Shown here one piece after another: positions 1-8,573 of a stretch of DNA of 42,101 nucleotides. A program made the translations under genes and the position numbers. Under the pieces are notes generated by a model. The model saw only the letters and a program-made list of their open reading frames with translations, was not told the DNA's origin and did no database searches. Numbering within the stretch: position 1 is the first letter of the stretch; each line of letters begins with the position of its first letter. Source of the stretch: Bacillota bacterium (GTDB lineage Bacteria; Bacillota; Clostridia; Oscillospirales; Ruminococcaceae); assembly GCA_029572815.1 (NCBI GenBank), contig JAKPUQ010000182.1:1-42101 (forward strand). The letters run 5' to 3'.

Positions 1-125
1 ATTATAGCATATAAGCGAAGCGTTATGCTATAATCGCCCGATTGCAGGGAGCAGATCTTTGATCTGCGTATCTGCAAGGGCATTTTGATCGTTTATAATG
101 AATGCTTTGCATTCATTATAGCATA
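1..125. repeat. Two intergenic hairpins sharing ATTATAGCATA
   Basis: Positions 1-11 (ATTATAGCATA) pair perfectly with 24-34 (TATGCTATAAT). A second hairpin pairs 94-105 with 109-120 through a 3-nt loop. The 11-mer of position 1 recurs at 115-125, attached to the second hairpin, so the two structures look like copies or parts of one small palindromic repeat family. No gene is supported in 1-229; the open frame that runs through this stretch is a shadow of the sensor kinase. Confidence 0.6.
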
Positions 126-229
126 GAATATCAAAAACAGCAAGGTGAATTCCGGCGCTTATAAATACCTTATATAATATTAGACGTATAAAATCCGAAA
201 AAATCTCACCTGATTCAAAAAAAATTTCA

Positions 230-257
230 AAAAAACGGGACGCCCTCTCAGCGTCCC
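230..257 (-). terminator. Rho-independent terminator of the ABC/two-component operon
   Basis: On the minus strand a 7-bp stem (GGGACGC / GCGTCCC, 251-257 with 237-243) is followed almost at once by a T-run (complement of the A-run 230-235), with more T-rich sequence beyond. The kinase stop codon lies in the hairpin loop, so termination is placed right at the gene end. Confidence 0.8.
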
Positions 258-1570
258 TGTATTGTGCTGTCTTCGATATAGATAAAGAACTCCATTTCGT
301 TTGTATCCTCAAGTCTTCTTGCCAGAACATTTCCGCCGAGAGCCCGCACTGTCTCATATACGGAATAGAGTCCGATACCGCTGCCCTCTGCATTTGCGGC
401 GTTTGAACCGCGCCAGTAGCTTCTGAACACATAGGGTATCTCATTTTCGGGAAGAAGTCCCCCACTGTCCCTTACGGATATGCCGAAGCCCTCGTCATGG
501 CGCATTATCTCCACCTTTATGCCGCTTCCATCGCCGTACTTCACCGCATTCTCAAGTAACTGGCTGACTGAGCGGTAAAGGGCGTATTTATCGCTCTCCA
601 TTATTGTGTCCGTATTGCGCTCCACAGTGAAGGGGATACGCTTTATCGCCATTCTGTCCGCATACTCGCTGCGTATGAGCTCTGCCAGCTCCGTTACGGG
701 GAAACGGCTTATCTCGGTATCAAAGCCATCAAGAGAAGCGTCCGATGATGCCAGGAGCTCCGCCGCCAGCTTCTCCACCTTGCCTGCGTTTCGCTCTATC
801 CTGCCCGCAATATCCTCGGTCATTCCGCCGTCGGAATAGAGTCCCTCGCGTACAGCCTCGGTGTACAGCTTTATATTGGCGATAGGAGTCTTTACGCCGT
901 GAGCTATGGTGGAAACCAGCTTCTGGCGCTCTCCCTCAAGTATGTGTATCTTCCTGCTCTCGGAAGCCAGCACGTCAGAGAGCATATTCATTCCCCAGAC
1001 GTACTTTCCGAAAAACCTGCTCCTGCTCTCCGGGAGCTTCTGTATGTCCCTGAGCCTTGCCAGTCTCTCGGGATAGTCGGAAAGCTTACGGAAGGGTATG
1101 AGTATGGCTGCGCAGATGTATATGAACACTCCTGCGGTAATCAGAAACACTACTGCGAAGAATACATTTCCCACTATCATTATACGCTTTGCCGCCACGC
1201 TGCTGTAGATGTACTCCGTTATACCCATGAGCCTGCCTTCGCTGTCATAGACACGGCACACAGCGCAGTTCTTGTCAACGGCGGTGATGAAGCTGCCTAC
1301 CTCGCCCTCAGCAGGCACGAACACTATCTCATCGGGCATATCCTTGCCGAAACGTGCCTTCCATTCATCGGTATGCTCTGCGATAACTTCTTCAGGGGAG
1401 GAGCCTGTCTCTGCTGTCAGACCTATGAGCTCCGTATTTATCCTGTTTATGGCTATGTTGCGTGAGGTTATCCTGCTTTTTGAAGCCCTTATACAGGCGA
1501 GGTCGAAGCACAGCACAGCTGCCGCGAAAACTGCTGTGAACAGCAGAAAGAATGAAACCGCTCTCTTCAT
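248..1570 (-). CDS. Two-component sensor histidine kinase
   Basis: This 440-residue membrane sensor kinase phosphorylates the response regulator encoded just upstream. One TM segment lies near residues 5-26, an extracytoplasmic sensor region of about 100 residues follows, and a second TM lies near 130-157. A HAMP-like linker and the dimerisation/phosphoacceptor region come next, with His224 in the box AHGVKTPI, a variant of the usual HDLKTP. The HATPase_c domain shows the N-box LLENAVKYG, the G1 box VRDSGG and the G2 box GSGIGLYS. The start ATG overlaps the frame-corrected stop of the regulator in an ATGA arrangement, indicating translational coupling. It is the last gene of the operon, and a terminator overlaps its stop codon. 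The family is clear; the stimulus is unknown, though linkage to an FtsX-type ABC transporter suggests an envelope-active compound. Confidence 0.93.
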   Translation of the reverse strand: MKRAVSFFLLFTAVFAAAVLCFDLACIRASKSRITSRNIAINRINTELIGLTAETGSSPEEVIAEHTDEWKARFGKDMPDEIVFVPAEGEVGSFITAVDKNCAVCRVYDSEGRLMGITEYIYSSVAAKRIMIVGNVFFAVVFLITAGVFIYICAAILIPFRKLSDYPERLARLRDIQKLPESRSRFFGKYVWGMNMLSDVLASESRKIHILEGERQKLVSTIAHGVKTPIANIKLYTEAVREGLYSDGGMTEDIAGRIERNAGKVEKLAAELLASSDASLDGFDTEISRFPVTELAELIRSEYADRMAIKRIPFTVERNTDTIMESDKYALYRSVSQLLENAVKYGDGSGIKVEIMRHDEGFGISVRDSGGLLPENEIPYVFRSYWRGSNAANAEGSGIGLYSVYETVRALGGNVLARRLEDTNEMEFFIYIEDSTIQGR

Positions 1571-1576
1571 TTCTGC

Positions 1577-2248
1577 TCACCGAACCTGTAGCCGACCTTC
1601 CAGACCGTCTTTATTATCTCGGGGGGAATTCGGGTCCCGCTCTATCTTCTCCCTGAGCCAGCGGATATGTACAGACACGGTGCTTGGCTCGGTAAAGCAG
1701 TCGCAGCCCCATACTGCGTTGAAAAGCTCCTCCTTGCCCAGAGCCTCGCCGCTGTGCTCCATAAGATAGCTGAGCAGGTCGAACTCCTTGGCGTTGAGTT
1801 TCAGTTCCCTGCCGTCCTTCACCGCAATACGGGAGGAAGGGTCAAGCTCTATGCCGCAGCCGCTGAGCCTGCCAGAGGGGTCTCCGCCGCTGCTGCGCTT
1901 CATAAGAGCCCTCACCTTGGCAGTCAGCACTTTTATGGAAAAGGGCTTGTCGATGTAGTCATCGGCACCTGTCTCATAGCCCAGGAGCTTGCTTTCCTCG
2001 TCAGTCATTGCGCTCATCATTAGTATGGGGATATCTCCCTTTTTTCTTATCTCCGTGCAGGTCTCATAGCCGCTCATCTTCGGGAGCATAACGTCCAGCA
2101 GAACTATGCCGAAGCTATCCCCCTCAAGCAGCTCAAGGGCTTCCTCGGCGGCAGTACAAAGCCTTGCCGAGAAGCCCTCTTTTATCATAAAATCCCTTAT
2201 AATCTGCCCCATTTCGGGGTCGTCCTCTATTATCAGTATATCGGTCAT
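1577..2248 (-). CDS. OmpR/PhoB-family response regulator with C-terminal frameshift
   Basis: The receiver domain has the acidic pair E8/D9-D10, phospho-acceptor Asp52 (LLDVMLPKMSG) and Lys101 (DKPFS). A winged-helix DNA-binding domain follows from about residue 125. The last 17 residues are abnormal: after ERDPNSP the frame reads RDNKDG and stops at 1577. Removing one C from the six-C run (minus strand; 1621-1626 are six Gs on the plus strand) restores the family ending, with TVWKVGYRF and then GEQK. The restored stop lies at 1567-1569 and overlaps the kinase ATG. An AGGAGA Shine-Dalgarno precedes the ATG. It should control this operon, probably in response to the downstream kinase. The frameshift may be a sequencing or assembly error, a true mutation or slippage; the recognition helix is largely intact but the terminal beta-hairpin wing is lost in the frame as given. 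Confidence 0.9.
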   Translation of the reverse strand: MTDILIIEDDPEMGQIIRDFMIKEGFSARLCTAAEEALELLEGDSFGIVLLDVMLPKMSGYETCTEIRKKGDIPILMMSAMTDEESKLLGYETGADDYIDKPFSIKVLTAKVRALMKRSSGGDPSGRLSGCGIELDPSSRIAVKDGRELKLNAKEFDLLSYLMEHSGEALGKEELFNAVWGCDCFTEPSTVSVHIRWLREKIERDPNSPRDNKDGLEGRLQVR

Positions 2249-2275
2249 AGGTATCTCCTGTGGTGTGAACCCGCT

Positions 2276-3670
2276 TTATTTCCAGCTTCCCAGGTCGATG
2301 AATTCGGGACTCGGCTCCACTCCGTCCTCTCCTGTGAGTATAGCCTGGAGCCTGCCCGTTGAGTAGTCTGCGATGACCATGTGGACCATGCCCTCGCCCC
2401 TCATACGGACAAGGTAATTATCTGTCTTCTCACAGGTCATAAGCTCCTTGAAGCGGTCAATGGTAAGTCCGCGCTGTCCCCCGAAAAGCTCATTGTATCT
2501 GTTCCACCTTACGATATTTCCCTCATCATTGGTAAGCATATCCGAATTGCCCTTTGCCGCAAAGGAGTTCACCGCACAGAGATAATGGGGATCGTCCCAC
2601 TCCACTCCATCTGTCAGCTCAGTGGAGCTGTCGCGGATGACCGTTGCGCCGTCCTCCTCAGTTACGCAGAGCTCTGCCACATAGGCTTCCTTACTGTCCG
2701 TAGCCAGAACGTTAACGCAATAGGGGTACTGAGAGGCGTTCTCCGCCAGGTACTCCGCCGCCTCCTTAGCCGTGGTGCAGTGCTCAAGAGCGTATCGCAT
2801 ACCGTAGGTGTAGCTCTTTCTGTCTTCACAGGTATATTCTACCATTTTTTTACTGCCCACGTCAAGCTCCCCCAGCATAAGACCATCATCGTTGACCGCG
2901 GTGAGTATAGTCATAAATCCAAGAGGCGTTACTGAAACGAAGCTCTTGTCCCCGTTTTTCATGTGGACTACCGCATGGCAGCTGCATATCTGATTATCGC
3001 TTCCCAGCATCCATTCCAGCACACGGCAGGTTATGCGCTCACCTGTTGCAGTGACCTCGCCGTCGGCTGTCAGGACGCTGCAGGCAGTTCCTCTCAGCGC
3101 ATCGGGAACGAACTGCATGAGCATCGCCTCGTCACGGCTGAGAATACCGTCCTCCCTGAATCCCTCGGACTCCCCCTTTATGCCGTCGGTAAAGCCGTCC
3201 AGCTCGTCCCTGTATTCCTTGTCAAGCTTGCTGTAAAACGCCTTCATTCTGTTCTCTATGGGAGTATAGTCACCCTCAAGGTCGCTGAACGCCTCCTTGA
3301 TGTTCTGATAGATGTAGGGCTCACAGAGCTCACCATACTCAGGAAAGGCTTTCTGTATGGTTCTGCCGTAGGCTGCTCCCACATCGTAATAGCTGCCCGC
3401 GGTGTAGTCCAGAGTAACATCGAAATAGCTCTCCATGACGTCTATCCTGCACAGCCCGTCCTCAGAGGAGAGGGTGTTCAGCACCTTTTCCTTTGTGGGA
3501 GCTATGCCCGTGTAGTTGTTCTCCATGTATATGGTATCCACGGGCTGAAGAGTGCTGTCCCCCTGCTCGGGCACTGTAAAGTCCACATATCCGTTCTTTC
3601 GTCCGCAGCCTGCTGCTCCTGCTGCCAGGAGAAGTGCGGCAGCAGCCGATACTATCCTTTTCATATCCAT
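2276..3670 (-). CDS. Lipoprotein, C45/Ntn-hydrolase-like acyltransferase or amidase
   Basis: The 464-residue protein begins with a lipoprotein signal (basic MDMKR, hydrophobic alanine/leucine stretch, lipobox AAGAAGC with Cys22), so it should be anchored outside the membrane. The central region carries RGTACSVL with Cys197, followed by GERITCRVLEW and later TPLGFM and NDDGLMLGELDVG. This arrangement resembles the C45 (acyl-CoA:6-APA acyltransferase) and choloylglycine-hydrolase group of N-terminal-nucleophile enzymes, where Cys is exposed by self-cleavage and attacks C-N amide bonds. By that comparison Cys197 is the likely nucleophile. The gene starts 9 nt after the ABC ATPase stop behind AAGGAG, so it is co-transcribed with the transporter and two-component genes. 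A role in destroying an amide-containing antimicrobial or modifying a peptide is inference. Confidence 0.72.
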   Translation of the reverse strand: MDMKRIVSAAAALLLAAGAAGCGRKNGYVDFTVPEQGDSTLQPVDTIYMENNYTGIAPTKEKVLNTLSSEDGLCRIDVMESYFDVTLDYTAGSYYDVGAAYGRTIQKAFPEYGELCEPYIYQNIKEAFSDLEGDYTPIENRMKAFYSKLDKEYRDELDGFTDGIKGESEGFREDGILSRDEAMLMQFVPDALRGTACSVLTADGEVTATGERITCRVLEWMLGSDNQICSCHAVVHMKNGDKSFVSVTPLGFMTILTAVNDDGLMLGELDVGSKKMVEYTCEDRKSYTYGMRYALEHCTTAKEAAEYLAENASQYPYCVNVLATDSKEAYVAELCVTEEDGATVIRDSSTELTDGVEWDDPHYLCAVNSFAAKGNSDMLTNDEGNIVRWNRYNELFGGQRGLTIDRFKELMTCEKTDNYLVRMRGEGMVHMVIADYSTGRLQAILTGEDGVEPSPEFIDLGSWK

Positions 3671-3679
3671 ATCCGCTCC

Positions 3680-4438
3680 TTACCAGCCGCGCTCCATGAG
3701 CCAGCTGCTCAGCCTGCGCTCCCTTGCGGAGAGCTCCCCGTCGTCAGCAAGTCTGCCAAGCTCTATCTCGCCCTGTATATCGCCGTCCATGAGGTAGATG
3801 ACCTTGTCGCTCATGGCAGCCACCCTGACGCTGTGAGTTACCATCATGATGCCCGTGCCGTTTCTGTTTGCCTTTATGAGCTCCTTCATAACGTCTGCGG
3901 CAGCCTTTGAGTTGAGGGCGCCTGTAGGCTCGTCGGCGAATATGACCTTGGGATCGTTTATAAGCGCCCTGCACAGGCAGGCACGCTGGAGCTGTCCTCC
4001 AGAAACCTCGTTGATGTTGTGCTCGGCGACGTCGATTATGTCAAGGCTGCGCATGAGCTCCTCGGCACGCTTGTTGGCTTCCTTACGTGAAACTCCTGCC
4101 TGATAGGCTGGAAGCACGATGTTATCGAAGATGCAGAGCTTCTTCATCATGTACATCTGCTGGAAAATAAAGCCCATCTCGTTAAGTCTCAGCTTTGAGA
4201 GCTCCTTTTTGCCAAGGGAGCTGATGTCCTTTCCTGCGAACTCCACCTTGCCCGAGGTCATTCTGTCCATGCCGCTGACGGTGTAGAGAAGTGTGGATTT
4301 ACCGCTTCCGCTGGGTCCCATGATGGATACGAACTCGCCGTCCTCCAGCTGAAAGCTTATGTTTCTCAGCACGTTGTTGCTGAGCTTTTTGATAATATAT
4401 GTCTTGCAAAGCTCCTTTACGGATAAAACTGTACTCAT
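3680..4438 (-). CDS. ABC transporter ATP-binding protein (MacB/LolD/Bce type)
   Basis: This 252-residue nucleotide-binding subunit shows Walker A GPSGSGKST (residues 41-49), a Q-loop region IFQQMY, signature VSGGQLQRA (145-153), Walker B VIFADEPTG (165-173) and an H-loop in MVTHS. The start chosen is the ATG at 4438, 14 codons inside the longest open frame, because GGGAGAG lies a proper distance upstream there and the product begins with the family-typical MSTVLSVKELCKTY. The gene follows the permease stop by 13 nt. Together they form an exporter or membrane-extraction complex of the FtsX superfamily; the substrate cannot be read from sequence. Confidence 0.93.
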   Translation of the reverse strand: MSTVLSVKELCKTYIIKKLSNNVLRNISFQLEDGEFVSIMGPSGSGKSTLLYTVSGMDRMTSGKVEFAGKDISSLGKKELSKLRLNEMGFIFQQMYMMKKLCIFDNIVLPAYQAGVSRKEANKRAEELMRSLDIIDVAEHNINEVSGGQLQRACLCRALINDPKVIFADEPTGALNSKAAADVMKELIKANRNGTGIMMVTHSVRVAAMSDKVIYLMDGDIQGEIELGRLADDGELSARERRLSSWLMERGW

Positions 4439-4451
4439 TTTATGCTCTCCC

Positions 4452-6869
4452 TTATTCTTCGGATATTTTCCATATATCAATGCGGCGTACTCCTCCAGCG
4501 GTCAGCCATGTGGTCAGCAGGACTGAGCCTGCAACCAGAAGCGGTACTGCTATAAAGCTTACGGGGATCTCCGGAATGAACTTCATGCCCGTTGCGTCCC
4601 ACTGTTTGAAGTAGCCACCGTAAAGCGCTGAGCCGCCTGTCCAGTTGATGATCTCGCCTACGGCTATGCCTATGACCAGAAGCATGGCTATCCTGAAAAT
4701 ATACCCCAGCTTCACAGTGGAGCCGCGGAAGCCCATGCTCTTCATGAGCGCTGTTTCGGAAGCCTCCTCGGTAACGAATATGTTCACATAGAGATAGGTT
4801 ATCAGCACCAGCACAAGGATAACAACTACGGTCATGACCTTTTCAAGAAGTGCGAACAGCCTGTCGAATTCCTCCATGGCGCTCCTTGCTGCCTCCTTTG
4901 GAGTCAGTATGGCGTCCTTGCCGAAGATTCCGCGGAGCTGTTCTATTACAGCAGGCTTATCCTCCTCGGGAGCGTCTATCACAAAGCCTGTAATGCTATA
5001 TCCCATCTTATAGCCGCTGTCATACTCCTTACCCATGATAAGAGCGGGCACACCGTCCTCCATGGTATCGAACAGTCCTGTTATGACTAACTCTTTCTCG
5101 TTTTCCTCGATTCCGGTTTTGTCCTCGTTGTTCTCATAAAGAGTCACCTTCAGAACGTCGCCCTCGCTGATACCCATATTTTTTGCGGTATATGCGCTCA
5201 TTGCCGCTTCATTTGCCAGCACAGGAGCTTTTCCGCCCTCATGGTATTCAAATTTCTCAGCCTGATCATTGCCCCAGAACAGATCATAGTTCTTGATGAT
5301 GCCGTTGCGCTCAATATCAGCAGAGCCTACATGCATAGACTCGATACGGGCAGGGATACCTGCTTCCTCGATTCTTTTATTCACGACATCGTAGAAGTAG
5401 ACACCTGTCCTCTGCGCTTCCTTGTTTATCTCGTTTCTTGTGTCACTGTTGAAATCGGTATTGAAATCAAGTGTATGATACATCCAGTTCTTCATATACT
5501 CTGCAGAGATACAGCTGTGGCGGACATTGAATACCACAAGGATTATGGCTGCTCCGAGAGCATAGGCGATTATGAGGAAAAGGTACCTCTTGAGCCTGCC
5601 CAGGACGTCGGTGAGTCCCAGGAAGAAGGGTATCTTCATGTGCTTTCTCCTGTGAAGGAACATGGGGAAGCCCTTGGTGAAGCGCTCTCCGCGGTTCTCA
5701 CCGTGAATTGCGTCTATTACCGATATCTTATTTATCCTCCGCATTACCAGCAGCGAGAACAGTATCATGACCGCTATTGTAGCGATTACCGCTATTACTC
5801 CGATGAGTATCATCTGCCACCTCGGCGGCAGTATGCAGTCGGGTCCGAACATATTGATAAATATGCCAGATAACGGCAGACCTGCGATGATACCTATGAC
5901 TCCGCCCACCACTGCAAAAGCGATATACTTCGCAGCAAACAGCCAGCGGAAGCTGAGAGAGTCGACTCCCAGAGCCTTCATCATGCCTATTTCCTTCTCC
6001 TCGGTTTTCATCTCCGCTACCATGGTAAAGCGTATGGTCATAAAGATTATGAGTATCAGGAAGAAGCAGGCCACCATTGCAAATATGGAGATGACCTCCA
6101 TCATGGAATCTTCATTTGTGGGGCCTATATTGTTGGATATGGTGTAATATCCTGCGTCCAGCTCACTGTTGTCAAGCTCCCTGTAAAGGGCGTCCTGTGC
6201 GGTAAAGGTGTTTTCCTTCAGCTTTATGCAGTAAACAGTATCACATCTTACTGCGTCCGCTGAAAGGACCTCATAATCCGCATCGGAAACTATGTACCTT
6301 TCCATGTAGCTCATGCTGTTGTCCTTGAAGAAGTTGCTTATCTCCAGCTCATAGACATTGCCCGTAACGGTGGTAAGCTTCACCTTGTCGCCTACCTTAA
6401 CGCCCGTCTTGTCCCTTACAGTTACCGATACTGCCACATGGCCGTTTTCAACATAGAAGGGCTGATCGTCAAGTCCGTAGACATAGTCGCCCTCCAGCGG
6501 GATAGTGGTGAGGAACTGGATTCGGTTCTGAAGATTGCCCTCATTCTCGTCATAGCCCGGGAAGTCCATACTGGTGTATCCCACACGGTTCATCCTTGTT
6601 TTGTGCCAGCTGGCTACCCAGGAGCTCTTATCAAGCACAGGCTCTATTTTCTTGTATCCGTCACTCTCTGTGGAGTATTGCTTGATAACCCCCATTATTA
6701 CATTGGAAGGTCTGCACACCTCCTCGGTGGTCCTGTCCTTTGACAGGGTGGAGTATATCTGTACAGAGCCCACAAATACAAGCACAGAGGCTATGACTAT
6801 AAAGATAAATATGATGATGTTTAGTCCCTTTTTGTATTTAAGGTCGTTTTTCAGCATCTTGAAGAACAT
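4452..6869 (-). CDS. ABC transporter permease with two FtsX domains
   Basis: The 805-residue membrane protein has an N-terminal TM (about residues 15-38) and a large extracytoplasmic domain (about 40-255). A three-TM FtsX core follows (about 258-385, containing MKTEEKEIGMMKALG, the usual coupling-helix motif). A further TM near 425-450, a second extracytoplasmic domain and a second three-TM FtsX core (about 680-800, with a second EASETALMKSMGF motif) complete it. This duplicated layout matches the long FtsX/MacB-like permeases of Firmicutes that expel or sense antimicrobial peptides. A good GGAGGG site precedes the ATG. It is the first gene of the operon, with a promoter at 6955-6983. Confidence 0.9.
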   Translation of the reverse strand: MFFKMLKNDLKYKKGLNIIIFIFIVIASVLVFVGSVQIYSTLSKDRTTEEVCRPSNVIMGVIKQYSTESDGYKKIEPVLDKSSWVASWHKTRMNRVGYTSMDFPGYDENEGNLQNRIQFLTTIPLEGDYVYGLDDQPFYVENGHVAVSVTVRDKTGVKVGDKVKLTTVTGNVYELEISNFFKDNSMSYMERYIVSDADYEVLSADAVRCDTVYCIKLKENTFTAQDALYRELDNSELDAGYYTISNNIGPTNEDSMMEVISIFAMVACFFLILIIFMTIRFTMVAEMKTEEKEIGMMKALGVDSLSFRWLFAAKYIAFAVVGGVIGIIAGLPLSGIFINMFGPDCILPPRWQMILIGVIAVIATIAVMILFSLLVMRRINKISVIDAIHGENRGERFTKGFPMFLHRRKHMKIPFFLGLTDVLGRLKRYLFLIIAYALGAAIILVVFNVRHSCISAEYMKNWMYHTLDFNTDFNSDTRNEINKEAQRTGVYFYDVVNKRIEEAGIPARIESMHVGSADIERNGIIKNYDLFWGNDQAEKFEYHEGGKAPVLANEAAMSAYTAKNMGISEGDVLKVTLYENNEDKTGIEENEKELVITGLFDTMEDGVPALIMGKEYDSGYKMGYSITGFVIDAPEEDKPAVIEQLRGIFGKDAILTPKEAARSAMEEFDRLFALLEKVMTVVVILVLVLITYLYVNIFVTEEASETALMKSMGFRGSTVKLGYIFRIAMLLVIGIAVGEIINWTGGSALYGGYFKQWDATGMKFIPEIPVSFIAVPLLVAGSVLLTTWLTAGGVRRIDIWKISEE

Positions 6870-6954
6870 ATCTTTTCCCTCCGATGTTCATTTCGCTGAT
6901 ATTATGATAGCATACTGAAGTTTAAAAAGTCTTTAAAAAATATCACTTTTTTTA

Positions 6955-6983
6955 ATTTTAACATAGTTCCAATATGTTATCAA
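6955..6983 (-). promoter_or_regulatory. Promoter of the ABC/two-component operon with inverted repeat
   Basis: On the minus strand TTGATA (6983-6978) and TAAAAT (6960-6955) are separated by exactly 17 bp. A perfect 7-bp inverted repeat, TAACATA / TATGTTA (6959-6965 and 6973-6979), occupies the spacer and touches both hexamers, so a dimeric regulator bound there would contact or block RNA polymerase. The predicted transcript starts near 6948, about 79 nt before the permease ATG. The rest of the divergent 6870-7092 region is AT-rich and shows no gene. Confidence 0.65.
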
Positions 6984-7027
6984 GACGTAAGAAAAGTGAA
7001 AAAATTACGAAAATCGCAAAAAGTGTG

Positions 7028-7056
7028 ATGACAACCAGAAAAAAATGTGCTATAAT
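7028..7056 (+). promoter_or_regulatory. Sigma-A promoter of the lipoprotein gene
   Basis: ATGACA (7028-7033, one mismatch to TTGACA) lies 17 bp before a perfect TATAAT (7051-7056). The TG at 7048-7049 gives an extended -10. The predicted start is near 7063, about 30 nt before the ATG, and GGAGG (7080-7084) sits in between. Confidence 0.75.
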
Positions 7057-7092
7057 AACGTAGATAAAAAATCTTTTATGGAGGTACTACCC

Positions 7093-8319
7093 ATGAAAAA
7101 ATATCTGGCTGTACTCTGTGCGGCTGCTCTTCTCAGCGGCTGCTCAAGCAATAACAAAGGCTCAACAGGAGCAAATTCCGGAGGATCACCTACGATACCT
7201 GCCACTACCGCAGCCCCTTCTATCAATTTTGACTATGAATACCCCGTTACGGGAACTGATACAGATATGTCAGAGGTCTCAAATGTTGACTGGAGCCTTA
7301 TCTACCGTGACGCTATCAATGAATTCAAAAAGACCGATAAATGCGATGAAACTGCCCGCTTCACTATCTATGACATAAACAATGATATGATCCCTGAGCT
7401 CTTCATTTCCTACGGCAGCGACGATGACAAGACCTACCTTGTGAAAAGTCTCAGCGATGAGAACATCTATACAGAATATGACCCCATAAGCGACGGCGGC
7501 GAGATGTTTTTCAGCATGAACCGCAGCCTGCTTGTCATCTTCTTCTATGACTTCAATACACAGACACAGACTGCTCAGCTCTATCGCCTCAAGAACTCCA
7601 AGCTCGCCAATGTTTATACATTTGAGATGTCTGGCGAGACTTACAAGATGAACGGCGAAGAATGCACTGAGGAAGAGTACATGGATGAGTACAACCTGCT
7701 CCTCAACGGTGTTATCAAGGATATGGGCACAGACTTTGCCTTTGATGATGATTCCATCGACGCAGCTCTCGGCAATAAGTCAACAATGGAAGAGGGCTAT
7801 GCCGCTGTTGTCAACAGCTACCTGAAACAAATGGAGGGAAATGCCAACGTCAAGAGCTCCTACTCCATCATGGACGTAAACGGCGATGAGGTACCCGAGC
7901 TCTTTGTTTCTGAGGGCGTTGCATTTTCTCCCAGTGTCGATGTATTCTCGTGGAATGGCTGTGTAGTTCCTGTAGGCAACTTCGGAACAGACGGAACAAT
8001 GTATTACTATCCCACAAGCGGCGAGCTCAAGGGTGAGTATCATGCTCCCAGCTACACTGCCGGCTGCTTCTATAAGTTCAATGAGCAGTTCAAGTTTGAG
8101 GAGCTTTTCAGCTTCGGCGATACTGAGGTAAGCAACAGCGATGATATTATCTACAATATAAACGCTGAGTCCAAGACCGCAGACGAGTATCACAAGATCA
8201 TGGATGAACACAGCTCAGGCGATTCATACGCTCTGGGTGCAGACAACGATGTAACAGAGGAGAATATCAAGCTCCTGAATGAAGGAAAATTCAATGCACC
8301 TTCACTGAAGGCAAGCTGA
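7093..8319 (+). CDS. Putative lipoprotein with repeated DxNxDxxPELF motifs
   Basis: From the ATG at 7093 (chosen over an earlier in-frame codon because GGAGG lies 8 nt upstream and a signal peptide then begins at residue 1) the product is 408 residues. It has a lipobox (LLSGC) and a Ser/Asn/Gly/Thr-rich linker typical of surface lipoproteins. Two internally related parts each contain an acidic motif, DINNDMIPELFIS and DVNGDEVPELFVS. These resemble the short Ca-binding-like loops of VCBS/FG-GAP or EF-hand-like surface domains. No enzyme family is recognised. The gene stands alone with its own promoter and terminator. Confidence 0.85.
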   Translation: MKKYLAVLCAAALLSGCSSNNKGSTGANSGGSPTIPATTAAPSINFDYEYPVTGTDTDMSEVSNVDWSLIYRDAINEFKKTDKCDETARFTIYDINNDMIPELFISYGSDDDKTYLVKSLSDENIYTEYDPISDGGEMFFSMNRSLLVIFFYDFNTQTQTAQLYRLKNSKLANVYTFEMSGETYKMNGEECTEEEYMDEYNLLLNGVIKDMGTDFAFDDDSIDAALGNKSTMEEGYAAVVNSYLKQMEGNANVKSSYSIMDVNGDEVPELFVSEGVAFSPSVDVFSWNGCVVPVGNFGTDGTMYYYPTSGELKGEYHAPSYTAGCFYKFNEQFKFEELFSFGDTEVSNSDDIIYNINAESKTADEYHKIMDEHSSGDSYALGADNDVTEENIKLLNEGKFNAPSLKAS

Positions 8320-8332
8320 TACAGAGATTTTT

Positions 8333-8380
8333 AGCCATAGCATTTCTGATGCGCAGTCAGAAGTGCTATGGCTTTTCTAT
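8333..8380 (+). terminator. Terminator of the lipoprotein gene
   Basis: A 17-bp stem pairs 8333-8349 with 8357-8373 through a 7-nt loop, with one G-T wobble. TTTTCTATT follows directly. It lies 14 nt past the stop codon. Confidence 0.85.
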
Positions 8381-8413
8381 TGACTTTTTCTCACATAAAT
8401 CATAATTTACATT

Positions 8414-8552
8414 TGTAGGGGACGGCGCAGCTAACAGCTGCACGTACCCTCTGTCAGCTTGGCTGACATCTCCCTACACCGTAGGGAGTCACTCGGCGTC
8501 CCGTTGGGAGTGTAATATATCTCGCGGGACGCCGAGGGCGGCGTCCCCTACA
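8414..8552. repeat. MITE-like element with 11-bp terminal inverted repeats
   Basis: TGTAGGGGACG (8414-8424) is answered by CGTCCCCTACA (8542-8552). Inside are four nested or tandem perfect palindromes: 8427-8432 with 8436-8441, 8452-8458 with 8462-8468, 8471-8477 with 8481-8487, and 8492-8503 with 8525-8536. There is no open frame of note. The terminal repeats and high self-complementarity fit a non-autonomous mobile or REP-like repeat inserted between convergent genes. Confidence 0.65.
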
Positions 8553-8573
8553 TTAGCTAACGGCTAAGGGCTC

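Noticed and set aside
28..465. 145-codon open frame overlapping the kinase 3' end
   Set aside because: It lies over the hairpins, the terminator and the antisense-frame codons of a clear histidine kinase; the product has no recognisable feature and no good ribosome site.
899..1465. 188-codon plus-strand frame
   Set aside because: Fully inside the sensor kinase on the other strand; composition is a mirror of the real gene.
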